64,000 bases of DNA from Clostridium sp. Ade.TY. GTDB taxonomy: Bacteria > Bacillota > Clostridia > Clostridiales > Clostridiaceae. Made by a program: the position numbers and the translations under genes. The DNA lies in the NCBI RefSeq assembly GCF_000498355.1, contig NZ_AVSV01000003.1, positions 62,001-126,000 on the forward strand, written 5' to 3'. The number at the start of each line of letters is the position of its first letter. The first letter of the stretch is position 1. The notes below the pieces were generated by a model. It saw nothing but the letters and a program-made list of their open reading frames with translations. It searched no databases and was not told the DNA's origin. Shown here piece by piece: positions 37,003 to 45,412 of this stretch.

Positions 37003-37607
37003 TGAAGAAATATGGGATTATTGGAGGAACCTTTGATCCTATCCACAATGCTCATCTTTACATAGCTTATGAGGCTAAGAAGAGATTGGACTTAGATAAA
37101 ATAATATTTATACCAAATGGAAGTCCCCCACACAAGCTAAATAAGAAGGTAACGGGGGCTTCTTTAAGGTATGAAATGGTAAAGGAAGCTATAAAAGATT
37201 TTGAGGATTTTGAGGTTTCAGATTATGAAATAGAAAAAGAAGGATTAAGTTACACGTATAAAACCTTAGAGCATTTTAATGAGAATAATGTTGAGTTGTA
37301 TTTTATAACAGGAGCTGATTGTCTTGTAAACTTAGATAAGTGGAAAAATGTAACTGAAATATTTTCTTTATGTAATTTTGTTGTATTTACAAGACCAGGA
37401 TTTAAAGAATCAGATTTAAAAAAGGAAAAAGAATTAGCAGAGAAAAAATATAATGGAAAAATTATATTTTTAAATATACTTGATTTAGATATTTCATCAA
37501 CATATATAAGAAATAGAATAAAAAATGGGGATAGAGTTGACTTTTTTGTACCACAAGTGGTCATGAAAGTTATTGAAAGGGAAAAGCTTTATTGTAAGGA
37601 GAAGTAA
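37002..37607 (+). CDS. nadD: Nicotinate-nucleotide adenylyltransferase
   Basis: A 201-residue nucleotidyltransferase with GGTFDPIHNAHL (HxGH-type motif at 8-19) and the ISSTYIR motif (about 165). It makes NaAD from NaMN and ATP in NAD synthesis. It overlaps yhbY by one base and lies one base before yqeK. Confidence 0.95.
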   Translation: MKKYGIIGGTFDPIHNAHLYIAYEAKKRLDLDKIIFIPNGSPPHKLNKKVTGASLRYEMVKEAIKDFEDFEVSDYEIEKEGLSYTYKTLEHFNENNVELYFITGADCLVNLDKWKNVTEIFSLCNFVVFTRPGFKESDLKKEKELAEKKYNGKIIFLNILDLDISSTYIRNRIKNGDRVDFFVPQVVMKVIEREKLYCKEK

Positions 37608-37608
37608 T

Positions 37609-38175
37609 ATGGATTTTAGTTATATTTATGATTACTTAAAGGAAAATTTAAAACCTAAAAGATATATGCACACTTTAGGTGTTGTATCTACAGCTAAAAA
37701 ATTAGCTGAATTAAACGGTATAGATGAAAATAAAGCAGAAGAAGCTGCACTTTTCCATGATGTTGGAAAAAATTTATCAAAAGAAGAATTATTAAAGATT
37801 ATAGAAGATAATAATATAGAGTTAACATTAACAGAGAAAAAAACACCAGAGCTTTGGCATGCAATAGTGTCTAGAATAATTGCTAAAGAAAAGTTTAATA
37901 TAGATGATGAAGAAGTACTTGAGGCTATGAGATGGCACACTACAGGTAAAGAAAATATGAGTAAACTTGAAAAGATTATTTATATTGCAGATATGATTGA
38001 ACCATCAAGAGTTTATGATGGTGTAGATGAAATTAGAAATAAAGTTTTAGAAAATTTAGATGAAGGTGTTCTTATGGGCATGGAACATACTATAAAATAT
38101 TTACTAAATAACGGAGCTCTTATTGATATAAATACTATAAAGGCAAGAAATTATTTAGTTATCGAAAAACTTTAA
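37609..38175 (+). CDS. yqeK: HD-domain Ap4A hydrolase YqeK
   Basis: A 188-residue protein from ATG 37609, with AAGGAG upstream; the open frame back to 37573 overlaps nadD and is not used. The HD motif HDVGK is at about 52, with other metal ligands in HTLGVV and WHTTGKENMS. YqeK-type enzymes symmetrically cleave diadenosine tetraphosphate to ADP. Confidence 0.92.
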   Translation: MDFSYIYDYLKENLKPKRYMHTLGVVSTAKKLAELNGIDENKAEEAALFHDVGKNLSKEELLKIIEDNNIELTLTEKKTPELWHAIVSRIIAKEKFNIDDEEVLEAMRWHTTGKENMSKLEKIIYIADMIEPSRVYDGVDEIRNKVLENLDEGVLMGMEHTIKYLLNNGALIDINTIKARNYLVIEKL

Positions 38176-38201
38176 TTTTAAGTATATTGGGGGGAACTAA
38201 A

Positions 38202-39641
38202 GTGGCAGATGATAGAAAACCTGTAGATCCGAGAAGAAGAAAAAGGATGACAGAAAGAGATGAAGCTATTAGAAGAAGACGTTCTAATAGGGAGCAGGAA
38301 TTAAGAAGAAGTAGATCAATTCCTGCAAATGATGCAAGAAGAAGAGTTGAAGATGAGAATGTTTCAAGAAAAAGACCTCAAGGTAAAAAAAGATCACAAG
38401 TAAGACCTTCTAAGCAGCCTAAGAAAAAGAAAAAAGGCGTTTTCAAAAAGGTGATAGGAATAATACTTGCAGCAATAATTTTATTAACATTAGTTACTGG
38501 TGTTAGAATTGCTATGCTTTTAAATAAAGTAAGTACAGAAAATATAATGGCACCTAATCCAGTACCTATGAATCAAACTGTAAATATTTTAGTTCTTGGA
38601 TTAGATGTTGGAGATGTTAAAAATCCAAATGATGAATCAATAAAAAGAACAGATACTATGATGCTTATAAATTTCAATCCACAAACTAAAAAAGTAAATG
38701 TAGTATCAATACCAAGAGATACTATGATTTATATAAATGGACGTAGGTGGAAGATTAATGCAGCTTATCCTATTGGTGGAGATGATAGAGTAATTAAAGA
38801 GGTTGAAGAACTTTTATCAGTAAATGTAAATTATTTGGTTAAAGTTAATTATGCAGCTTTTAGAGATTTTATTAATGCAATTGGTGGAGTTGATATGAAA
38901 ATAAAATATGACATGAACTACACTGATAAATCTCAAAATTTACGTATAAATTTTAAAAAGGGAACCGAGGAGCATTTGGATGGTAAAAAAGCTGAAGAAT
39001 TCTTTAGATGGAGAAAGAATAATGATGGAACAGGACTTCCAAATGGAGATATAGATAGAATTAAAAATCAGCATGAATTCTTAGAGCAGGTTGTTAAAAA
39101 ATGCACAAGTCCAACTATAATATTTAAAATGCCAAAAATACTTAAAGTAATGGAACAAAATATCGAAACAAATATGCCAGGAACTACAATATTTAAGTAT
39201 GCATTAAAAATGATAACATTAAAGTCTGGAAATATAAATATGACTACTATAAAGGGAAATTCACAAATGATTGATGGACAGTCATACTTTGTATTTGATA
39301 AGCAAGCTAATCAACAGCTTATAAATGGATTAAATTCAAATGGAGATAGTGGACCTATATCACCTGCTGATGTAAGAATAAAAGTATTAAATGGAACAAA
39401 AATAAGTGGATTAGCAGCAACTTATAAAGTTCAACTTAATCAATTAGGCTACACTAATGTTGATACTGGAAATACTAATCTTGCAAAGCAAAGTGTAGTT
39501 ATGGTTGATAATGATAATATAAAATCTGAACTTCAAAAGAAGTTTACATCAATAAATAAATTTGAATCAATAGATTCAAGGTATGAAGAACCAGGGTATG
39601 ATGTTATAGTTTTACTTGGGGAAGATGCTAAAAATTATTAA
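38202..39641 (+). CDS. LytR-CpsA-Psr (LCP) glycopolymer ligase
   Basis: About 479 residues from GTG 38202, with TTGGGGGG upstream. An Arg/Lys-rich cytoplasmic region (1-85) is followed by one transmembrane helix (about 86-107), the LCP domain (about 125-300; KRTDTMMLINF and VSIPRDTMI with catalytic Asp/Arg) and a C-terminal LytR_C domain (about 390-475). LCP enzymes attach teichoic-acid-type polymers to peptidoglycan. In many Firmicutes rsfS follows this gene; here it is absent. Confidence 0.92.
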   Translation: MADDRKPVDPRRRKRMTERDEAIRRRRSNREQELRRSRSIPANDARRRVEDENVSRKRPQGKKRSQVRPSKQPKKKKKGVFKKVIGIILAAIILLTLVTGVRIAMLLNKVSTENIMAPNPVPMNQTVNILVLGLDVGDVKNPNDESIKRTDTMMLINFNPQTKKVNVVSIPRDTMIYINGRRWKINAAYPIGGDDRVIKEVEELLSVNVNYLVKVNYAAFRDFINAIGGVDMKIKYDMNYTDKSQNLRINFKKGTEEHLDGKKAEEFFRWRKNNDGTGLPNGDIDRIKNQHEFLEQVVKKCTSPTIIFKMPKILKVMEQNIETNMPGTTIFKYALKMITLKSGNINMTTIKGNSQMIDGQSYFVFDKQANQQLINGLNSNGDSGPISPADVRIKVLNGTKISGLAATYKVQLNQLGYTNVDTGNTNLAKQSVVMVDNDNIKSELQKKFTSINKFESIDSRYEEPGYDVIVLLGEDAKNY

Positions 39642-39671
39642 AGGTTAAACTTAGGAGGACTTAAGGGATAG

Positions 39672-40580
39672 ATGAATACCTTAGAAAAATGTGTTACATC
39701 AAAAGATAGTGGTGTAAATATTAGAGACTTTTTAAAAGATGAACTTGGTTTATCTTCAAGACTTATAAGAAGATCAGCAAGAGAAAAAAGAATATTTGTA
39801 AATGATAAAGCTGTAAAGATGAGTTTTAATCTTTCAGAAGGTGATAAGGTTAAAATAGATTTAGATAGAGAAGAAAGTCAGGATATAATACCAGAAAAGA
39901 TGGATTTAGATATTGTTTATGAAGACCAAGATATTTTAGTAATAAACAAAAGACCATTTATGGTAGTTCATCCAACTAAAACATATCAGTCAGGTACTTT
40001 GGCAAATGGAGTAATTAATTATTTTAAAGAAACTGGCCAAGGATGTATTGTTAGACTTGTAAGTAGACTTGATATGAATACATCAGGGCTTATTGTAATA
40101 GGCAAGAATCAATATGCTCATATGGCTTTATCAAATGATATGAAAGAAAATAAAATGCAAAAGAGATATCTTGCAATAGTTCATGGGAATATGAAGGAAA
40201 AGGAAGGTACTATAGACCTTCCTATATATAGACCAGAAAAGGAAGATGGCTTTAGTAGTATAAAGAGAGTTGTTGATGATAGAGGACAACGTAGCATAAC
40301 TCATTATAAAGTTTTAGAAAGGTTTAAGGGTGGAGACTTAGTTGAATGTCTTTTAGAAACAGGAAGAACACATCAAATTAGAGTTCATTTATCAAGCTTA
40401 GGTCATCCTATATATGGAGATTTTCTTTATGGTGATGGAGACAATGAAGTAGAACTTATAAATAGGCAAGCGCTTCATGCTTATGGATTAGATTTTAAAT
40501 CTCCAAGAAATAAAACACCTTTAAGTCTTAGAGCCAATATGCCAGATGACTTTAAAGAGCTTATAGAGAAAATAAAATAA
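39672..40580 (+). CDS. RluA-family rRNA pseudouridine synthase
   Basis: A 302-residue enzyme: S4-like RNA-binding domain (about 15-75), then the catalytic domain with motif II RLVSRLDMNTSG (nucleophile Asp in RLD) and GRTHQIRVHLSSLGHP. It resembles YlyB/RluD; the exact uridine target cannot be told. The ATG lies after GGAGGACTTAAGGG. It converges on dacF. Confidence 0.9.
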   Translation: MNTLEKCVTSKDSGVNIRDFLKDELGLSSRLIRRSAREKRIFVNDKAVKMSFNLSEGDKVKIDLDREESQDIIPEKMDLDIVYEDQDILVINKRPFMVVHPTKTYQSGTLANGVINYFKETGQGCIVRLVSRLDMNTSGLIVIGKNQYAHMALSNDMKENKMQKRYLAIVHGNMKEKEGTIDLPIYRPEKEDGFSSIKRVVDDRGQRSITHYKVLERFKGGDLVECLLETGRTHQIRVHLSSLGHPIYGDFLYGDGDNEVELINRQALHAYGLDFKSPRNKTPLSLRANMPDDFKELIEKIK

Positions 40581-40666
40581 TAATATTTTAGTATTTTATG
40601 TATTGAAAGCATTATAATAAATAATTACTTTAAGATTATTTATATTTATTAAAATATTAAATAAAG

Positions 40667-40715
40667 AATAACACCTAATAAGATATTAATTAATCTTATT
40701 AGGTGTTATTTATTT
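40667..40715. terminator. Bidirectional terminator between the RluA-type gene and dacF
   Basis: An 18-bp perfect stem (AATAACACCTAATAAGAT and complement) has an 8-nt loop and A/T flanks that give U-rich tails on both strands. It serves the convergent genes. Confidence 0.92.
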
Positions 40716-40721
40716 AAAAAT

Positions 40722-42017
40722 TTATTTTTTTCTATTTTTCATATGCCCCCATTTTTTTTCAAAAGCTCTTTTTTTCCTTATTTTTTTTACATGTATAACT
40801 CTTGCAATTAACAAAATTACTATAGTTAAAGTAATGATAAAAGGAATCAATATAATTTTATTTCTACTTAAAAGTTCTGTAAATGCTATTTTAGCATTAT
40901 AATCTCTATTTATACCACTTAATAAATTTACTTTAGTTAATAAATGACCATCAACTAATACATTAGCTGTTGTTATTGTTTCACCAATTTTTAAAGGTTT
41001 TCTTTTTATGTTCTTAGGTAATTCGTATTCTAAAGTAGTATTAACTTTATTAAGCTGAGAGTTTGGTGCAGAAACAAAAACATCTCTGTCAATATATACA
41101 GGTAAAGTAATATCATTATTTATTTTTATGTTTTCTATAGTTTGATTTTTGCCGTATAACTTAACCTCTGTAAAGTTATTAAAACCATAATCTAAAAGCT
41201 TTGCCATGTCCTCGTAATTTTTATTTTTATCTTCAGCCTTCAAAAATGTTGCAACTAAAGAACGATCACCTTTTTTGGCTGATATTACAAATGTATGTCT
41301 AGCTACATCAGTATATCCACTTTTTCCAGCAAGAGCATATTTATAAAAATGTTTTGAGTTTTTGTTTATTAAATAGTTATGGTTATTTGCCCACCTTTTT
41401 GCTTTATCTAAGTTACTAGGTGGTAGTTCTACTGATATTTGTCTTGATATCTTTACATAATCAGGATTTTTAATAGCTTCCTTTAATATTAAAGCTAAAT
41501 CATAAGCTGTAGATACATGTTTATCATTTGGTAAACCACTTGGATTTTCAAAATTTGAATCAGTACAACCAAGTTGTTTAGCTTTATCATTCATCATCTT
41601 TGCAAAGTTACTAACTGTACCACCGACATGCTCCGCTAAAGTTTCAGCACAGTCATTTCCAGATTCTAACAAAAGACCTGTTAGAAGTGTTTCTACAGTA
41701 AATTTTTCGCCTTCTTTTAACCCTATGGAGCTTCCATCAGCAAAAGGTGGATTTTTACCAACTGTAACTATGTCACTTAATTTGGCATTATCTAAAACGA
41801 CTAATGCTGTTAAAACTTTTGTTGTTGATGCAGGAAATTGCTTTTTATTTGCATCTTTTGAATATAACACCTGACCTGTTTTAGCATCCATAAGAAGTGC
41901 TGATTCCGCATTTAATTTTGGCGGATTTTCTTCAGCAGATGCATTAATAGTAAAAATATTAAATAAAACTAATGCTAAAAATAAAAATCTAGTTATAACT
42001 TTAAGTGTTTTTTTCAT
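40722..42017 (-). CDS. dacF: D-alanyl-D-alanine carboxypeptidase DacF-type
   Basis: A 431-residue S11 peptidase, the only - strand gene. Signal peptide ending ASA (about 25-27); active-site S64-T-T-K67, S119-G-N121 and K232-S-G234 (KSG in place of the commoner KTG). After the catalytic domain comes the PBP5_C beta domain (about 280-370), then a true transmembrane helix (about 388-411) and a basic tail, rather than only an amphipathic helix. It trims pentapeptide stems. GAGGAG lies before the ATG. Confidence 0.93.
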   Translation of the reverse strand: MKKTLKVITRFLFLALVLFNIFTINASAEENPPKLNAESALLMDAKTGQVLYSKDANKKQFPASTTKVLTALVVLDNAKLSDIVTVGKNPPFADGSSIGLKEGEKFTVETLLTGLLLESGNDCAETLAEHVGGTVSNFAKMMNDKAKQLGCTDSNFENPSGLPNDKHVSTAYDLALILKEAIKNPDYVKISRQISVELPPSNLDKAKRWANNHNYLINKNSKHFYKYALAGKSGYTDVARHTFVISAKKGDRSLVATFLKAEDKNKNYEDMAKLLDYGFNNFTEVKLYGKNQTIENIKINNDITLPVYIDRDVFVSAPNSQLNKVNTTLEYELPKNIKRKPLKIGETITTANVLVDGHLLTKVNLLSGINRDYNAKIAFTELLSRNKIILIPFIITLTIVILLIARVIHVKKIRKKRAFEKKWGHMKNRKK

Positions 42018-42142
42018 AAATTCTCCTCAATTTTAAATTTATGAGAATATTGTAACAAAAAAAATATGGTTAATCTACAATTTTGGAATAATTTGTTTCG
42101 TAAATGTGAATAATTAGAAAAAATGATATTAAGGTGGACTAT

Positions 42143-42886
42143 ATGAAGATAGATAAAAGAACTTTAGGGTTAATAAGTTTAGCAGTTATAATAGGTGGAA
42201 TTTCCTTATTTTCATATATAAATAATGGGAAGGACAATCTTAAAGGCGATGAAAGTTATGAAGAAATGTTTGTAGATGAAGGAAATGAATCGTCAAGTAC
42301 GGATGAAGAGAAAAGTAAAAGTTCTAACAATACTAAAGAAAATGTAAATACAAATAATAAAGAAGTTTTATTAAAAAATCAAACTATAGCAGTAGATATA
42401 AAAGGTGAAGTTATAAACCAAGGAGTTTATTATCTTGAGGAAGGCTGTATTGTTGAGGATTTAATAATAAAGGCTGGTGGAGTAACTAAAAATGCTTCAT
42501 TAGAATTTGTAAATAGGGCAGAGAAGCTTGAAAATAATAAATGTGTAGTAATTCCAAGTAAAGAGGAAGTAAAGAAAATGAAAGAAGGTAATACTACGAT
42601 AACCGAGGAGAATAAAGGGAATACAGATAATAATAAAAATATAAGTGAAGCTAATAGTAATTCATTAAATAAAACTAATAGTGACAATAAAAATAGTAAG
42701 ATAAATATAAATACGGCAAGTATAGATGAACTTGATAATATAAATGGAATTGGACCATCAAAGGCAAAAGCCATAATTGATTATAGAGAGGAAAATGGAA
42801 GTTTTAAATCAATTGATGAAATTAAAAATGTAAGTGGTATTGGAGATGGAACGTTTTTAAAAATAAAGGAATCTATTACTGTATAA
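42143..42886 (+). CDS. comEA: ComEA-like DNA-binding competence protein
   Basis: About 247 residues from ATG 42143 (AAGGTGG upstream). A membrane helix is at about 8-26, an acidic Ser/Asn-rich linker, an SLBB-type domain (about 75-145; GEVINQGVYYLEEG) and a C-terminal double helix-hairpin-helix (about 185-245; NINTASIDELDNINGIGPSKA). In transformable bacteria ComEA binds incoming duplex DNA outside the membrane. No other com genes are in the window. Confidence 0.9.
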   Translation: MKIDKRTLGLISLAVIIGGISLFSYINNGKDNLKGDESYEEMFVDEGNESSSTDEEKSKSSNNTKENVNTNNKEVLLKNQTIAVDIKGEVINQGVYYLEEGCIVEDLIIKAGGVTKNASLEFVNRAEKLENNKCVVIPSKEEVKKMKEGNTTITEENKGNTDNNKNISEANSNSLNKTNSDNKNSKININTASIDELDNINGIGPSKAKAIIDYREENGSFKSIDEIKNVSGIGDGTFLKIKESITV

Positions 42887-42906
42887 ATTAAATATACCAT
42901 TAAATT

Positions 42907-42934
42907 TTGAAATTCTTAAAGTATGATGTAAAAT
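42907..42934 (+). promoter_or_regulatory. Probable promoter of the selDAB operon
   Basis: TTGAAA, 16 bases, TAAAAT lies 36 bases before selD. No terminator is visible after comEA, so read-through is also possible. Confidence 0.5.
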
Positions 42935-42969
42935 AGTTATATATACCTTTAAGAAAGGGTGGTAAAGTT

Positions 42970-43995
42970 ATGATTAAATTAACAAATTACGCCAAAACTG
43001 CAGGCTGAGCAGCTAAAATAGAGCCGGGTGCTCTTTCAAATATTTTAAAAAGTATACCAAAGATGGTAGACGAAAACTTACTAGTAGGAATTGATACATC
43101 AGATGATGGAGCTGTATATAAATTGAGTGATGATATAGCACTTATTCAAACATTAGATTTCTTTACTCCAGTTGTTGATGACCCTTATACATTTGGTCAG
43201 ATTGCTGCAGCAAATTCTTTAAGTGATGTTTATGCAATGGGAGGAGAACCTAAAGTTGCATTAAATATAGTATGTTTCCCAAATTGCTTAGATAGAGAAA
43301 TACTTGGTGAAATACTTAAAGGCGGAGCCGATAAAGTATTAGAAGCAGGAGCTGTAGTAATTGGTGGTCATTCTGTTCAAGATGATGAACCAAAATATGG
43401 ACTTTCAGTTTCAGGGGTAGTACACCCAGATAAAATACTTAAAAACTGTGGTTCAAAAGAAGGAGATATATTAATACTTACAAAACCTTTAGGAACAGGT
43501 CTTATAAATACAGCTGCAAAGGGAGAAATGGCATCAAAGGAAAGTTTAGATGAAGCTATAAAATGGATGTCACTTCTTAATAAATATGCAGGTGAAGTTA
43601 TTAGAAAGTATGATATATCAGCTTGTACTGATATAACAGGCTTTGGACTTATAGGTCATGCTTATGAAATGGCTGAAGGTTCTGATATGACATTCTGTAT
43701 TAATAAAGATAATATACCGTACATAAAAGAAGCTAAAGAATATGCAGATTTTGGACTTGTACCACAAGGAACATATCAAAATAAGTATTATATACAAGAC
43801 AAATATAAGCTAGAAAATGTAGAAAGATGGCTTGAGGATATTTTATTTGATCCACAAACATCAGGTGGACTTCTTATATCATGCAGTGTAGAAGAAGGAA
43901 ATAAAATATTAAAAGAATTTAGAGAGAAAGATATAAAGTCTTGGATTATTGGAGAAGTAAAAGAAAAAGAAGAATACAGCATAATAGTAAGATAA
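42970..43995 (+). CDS. selD: Selenide, water dikinase (selenoprotein SelD)
   Basis: A 341-codon gene whose codon 13 is TGA (43006-43008), read as selenocysteine. The true start is ATG 42970 after AAAGGGTGG, giving MIKLTNYAKTAGUAAKIEPG; U13 and Lys16 match E. coli SelD Cys17 and Lys20. Reading only from the downstream ATG at 43063 would lose the active site. Other motifs: DFFTPVVDDPYTFGQIAAAN, VIGGHSV, DITGFGLIGHAYEMA. SelD makes selenophosphate from selenide and ATP. A SECIS hairpin follows the TGA, and selA starts 28 bases after the gene. Confidence 0.96.
43006..43034 (+). other. UGA(Sec) codon and bacterial SECIS hairpin in selD
   Basis: After the TGA, 12 bases intervene before the stem GAGC-CGGGT-GCTC (43021-43033), extended by one A-T pair. 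The apical loop holds GGU, as the SelB-binding loop of E. coli fdhF does, and the distance from the UGA is as expected for bacterial SECIS elements. Confidence 0.88.
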
Positions 43996-44023
43996 AAGTT
44001 TATAAATAAAATGGAGGGCTTTT

Positions 44024-45412
44024 ATGAATCTATTAAGAAATTTACCTAAGGTAGATGTTCTTTTAAATGAGGACGAAGTTAAAAAATACATAGAAAAGTT
44101 ACCTAGGAAGTTAGTAGTAGAAAATCTTAGACGCTCCATAGATATTGTAAGAAAAAAGATTTTAAAAATGGGGGATTATTCTCCCATTTTTTCTTTGAAA
44201 AAACAATGTTTAATGGAGTTTAGAGAAATGATAAAAGATATAGAAAATTTAAACTTAAGAAGAGTTATAAATTGTACTGGAACTGTAATACATACAAACC
44301 TTGGTAGATCAATTTTATCAAAAAGAAGCATTGAAGCTTTAAATGAAGTTTCTAATAGCTATTCAAATTTAGAATATAATCTTACAAAAGGAAAGCGTGG
44401 AAGTAGATACGATAATGTTTTAGATTATATAAAATATTTAACTGGAGCTGAAGATGCTTTAGTAGTAAATAATAATGCAGCAGCAGTTCTTATAACTTTA
44501 AATACTGTGTGTAATGGAAGAGAAGGAATAATTTCAAGAGGCGAATTAGTTGAAATAGGAGGATCTTTTAGAGTTCCTGAAATAATGAAATTAAGTGGTG
44601 GAATACTTAAAGAAGTTGGTACAACTAATAGAACACATTTAAAAGATTATGAAGATGCAATAAGTGAAGAAACTGGTGCAATAATAAAAGTGCATACATC
44701 AAATTATAAAATATTAGGTTTTACAAAGGATGTTGAACCAAAAGAACTTATGATGCTTAAAGAAAAAAACAAAATACCAGTTATTTTAGATTTAGGGAGT
44801 GGATTACTTAAAAAAATAGACTTAAAAGGAATAGAAGAAGAAAAAACTGTTTGTGAATATGTTAATGAAGGTGTTGATATAATTACTTTTAGTGGGGATA
44901 AACTTCTTGGGGGACCTCAGTGTGGTATAATTATTGGTAAGTCTTTTTGGATAGAAAAAATAAAGAAGAATCAATTAAATAGAGCATTAAGGGTTGATAA
45001 GTTTACTTTAGCAGCTTTAGAAGGAACTTTAAAAGATTATATTTTAGAAGATTATTCAAGTATACCAACACTTAAACTTTTAAGTTTAAATTTAGATGAA
45101 ATTGAAGAAAAGATAAATAAATTAAAAAATAATCTTAAATTTTTAGAACATAAATTTAATATAACAAAGTCAAAAGAAAAATCATTAGTAGGTGGAGGAG
45201 CTTTACCTATATTAGAGGTTGATACTTTTGTACTTAATATAGAGAGTAATTTAATAAAAGAAAATAAAATTGAAGAAAAACTTAGAAAAAATATTATACC
45301 TATAATTACGAGAGTAAATGGTGGAAAAGTAATTATTGATGGAAGATGCTTAATTAATGATGATATAGAAGTTATAACAGAAGCTTTTAAAAGAATTGAG
45401 GAAAGTGTATGA
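44024..45412 (+). CDS. selA: L-seryl-tRNA(Sec) selenium transferase
   Basis: A 462-residue PLP enzyme with a helical N-terminal tRNA-binding domain, the INCTGTVIHTNLGRS signature and the PLP lysine Lys293 (TFSGDKLLGGPQCG). It converts Ser-tRNA(Sec) to Sec-tRNA(Sec) with selenophosphate from SelD. GGAGGG precedes the ATG. Its stop overlaps the selB ATG by 4 bases (ATGA). Confidence 0.96.
   Translation: MNLLRNLPKVDVLLNEDEVKKYIEKLPRKLVVENLRRSIDIVRKKILKMGDYSPIFSLKKQCLMEFREMIKDIENLNLRRVINCTGTVIHTNLGRSILSKRSIEALNEVSNSYSNLEYNLTKGKRGSRYDNVLDYIKYLTGAEDALVVNNNAAAVLITLNTVCNGREGIISRGELVEIGGSFRVPEIMKLSGGILKEVGTTNRTHLKDYEDAISEETGAIIKVHTSNYKILGFTKDVEPKELMMLKEKNKIPVILDLGSGLLKKIDLKGIEEEKTVCEYVNEGVDIITFSGDKLLGGPQCGIIIGKSFWIEKIKKNQLNRALRVDKFTLAALEGTLKDYILEDYSSIPTLKLLSLNLDEIEEKINKLKNNLKFLEHKFNITKSKEKSLVGGGALPILEVDTFVLNIESNLIKENKIEEKLRKNIIPIITRVNGGKVIIDGRCLINDDIEVITEAFKRIEESV

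Noticed and set aside
43006-43008. In-frame TGA in selD as a sign of a pseudogene or truncated protein
   Set aside because: The codon occupies the catalytic Cys/Sec position, a SECIS hairpin follows, and selA and selB are adjacent, so it is selenocysteine.
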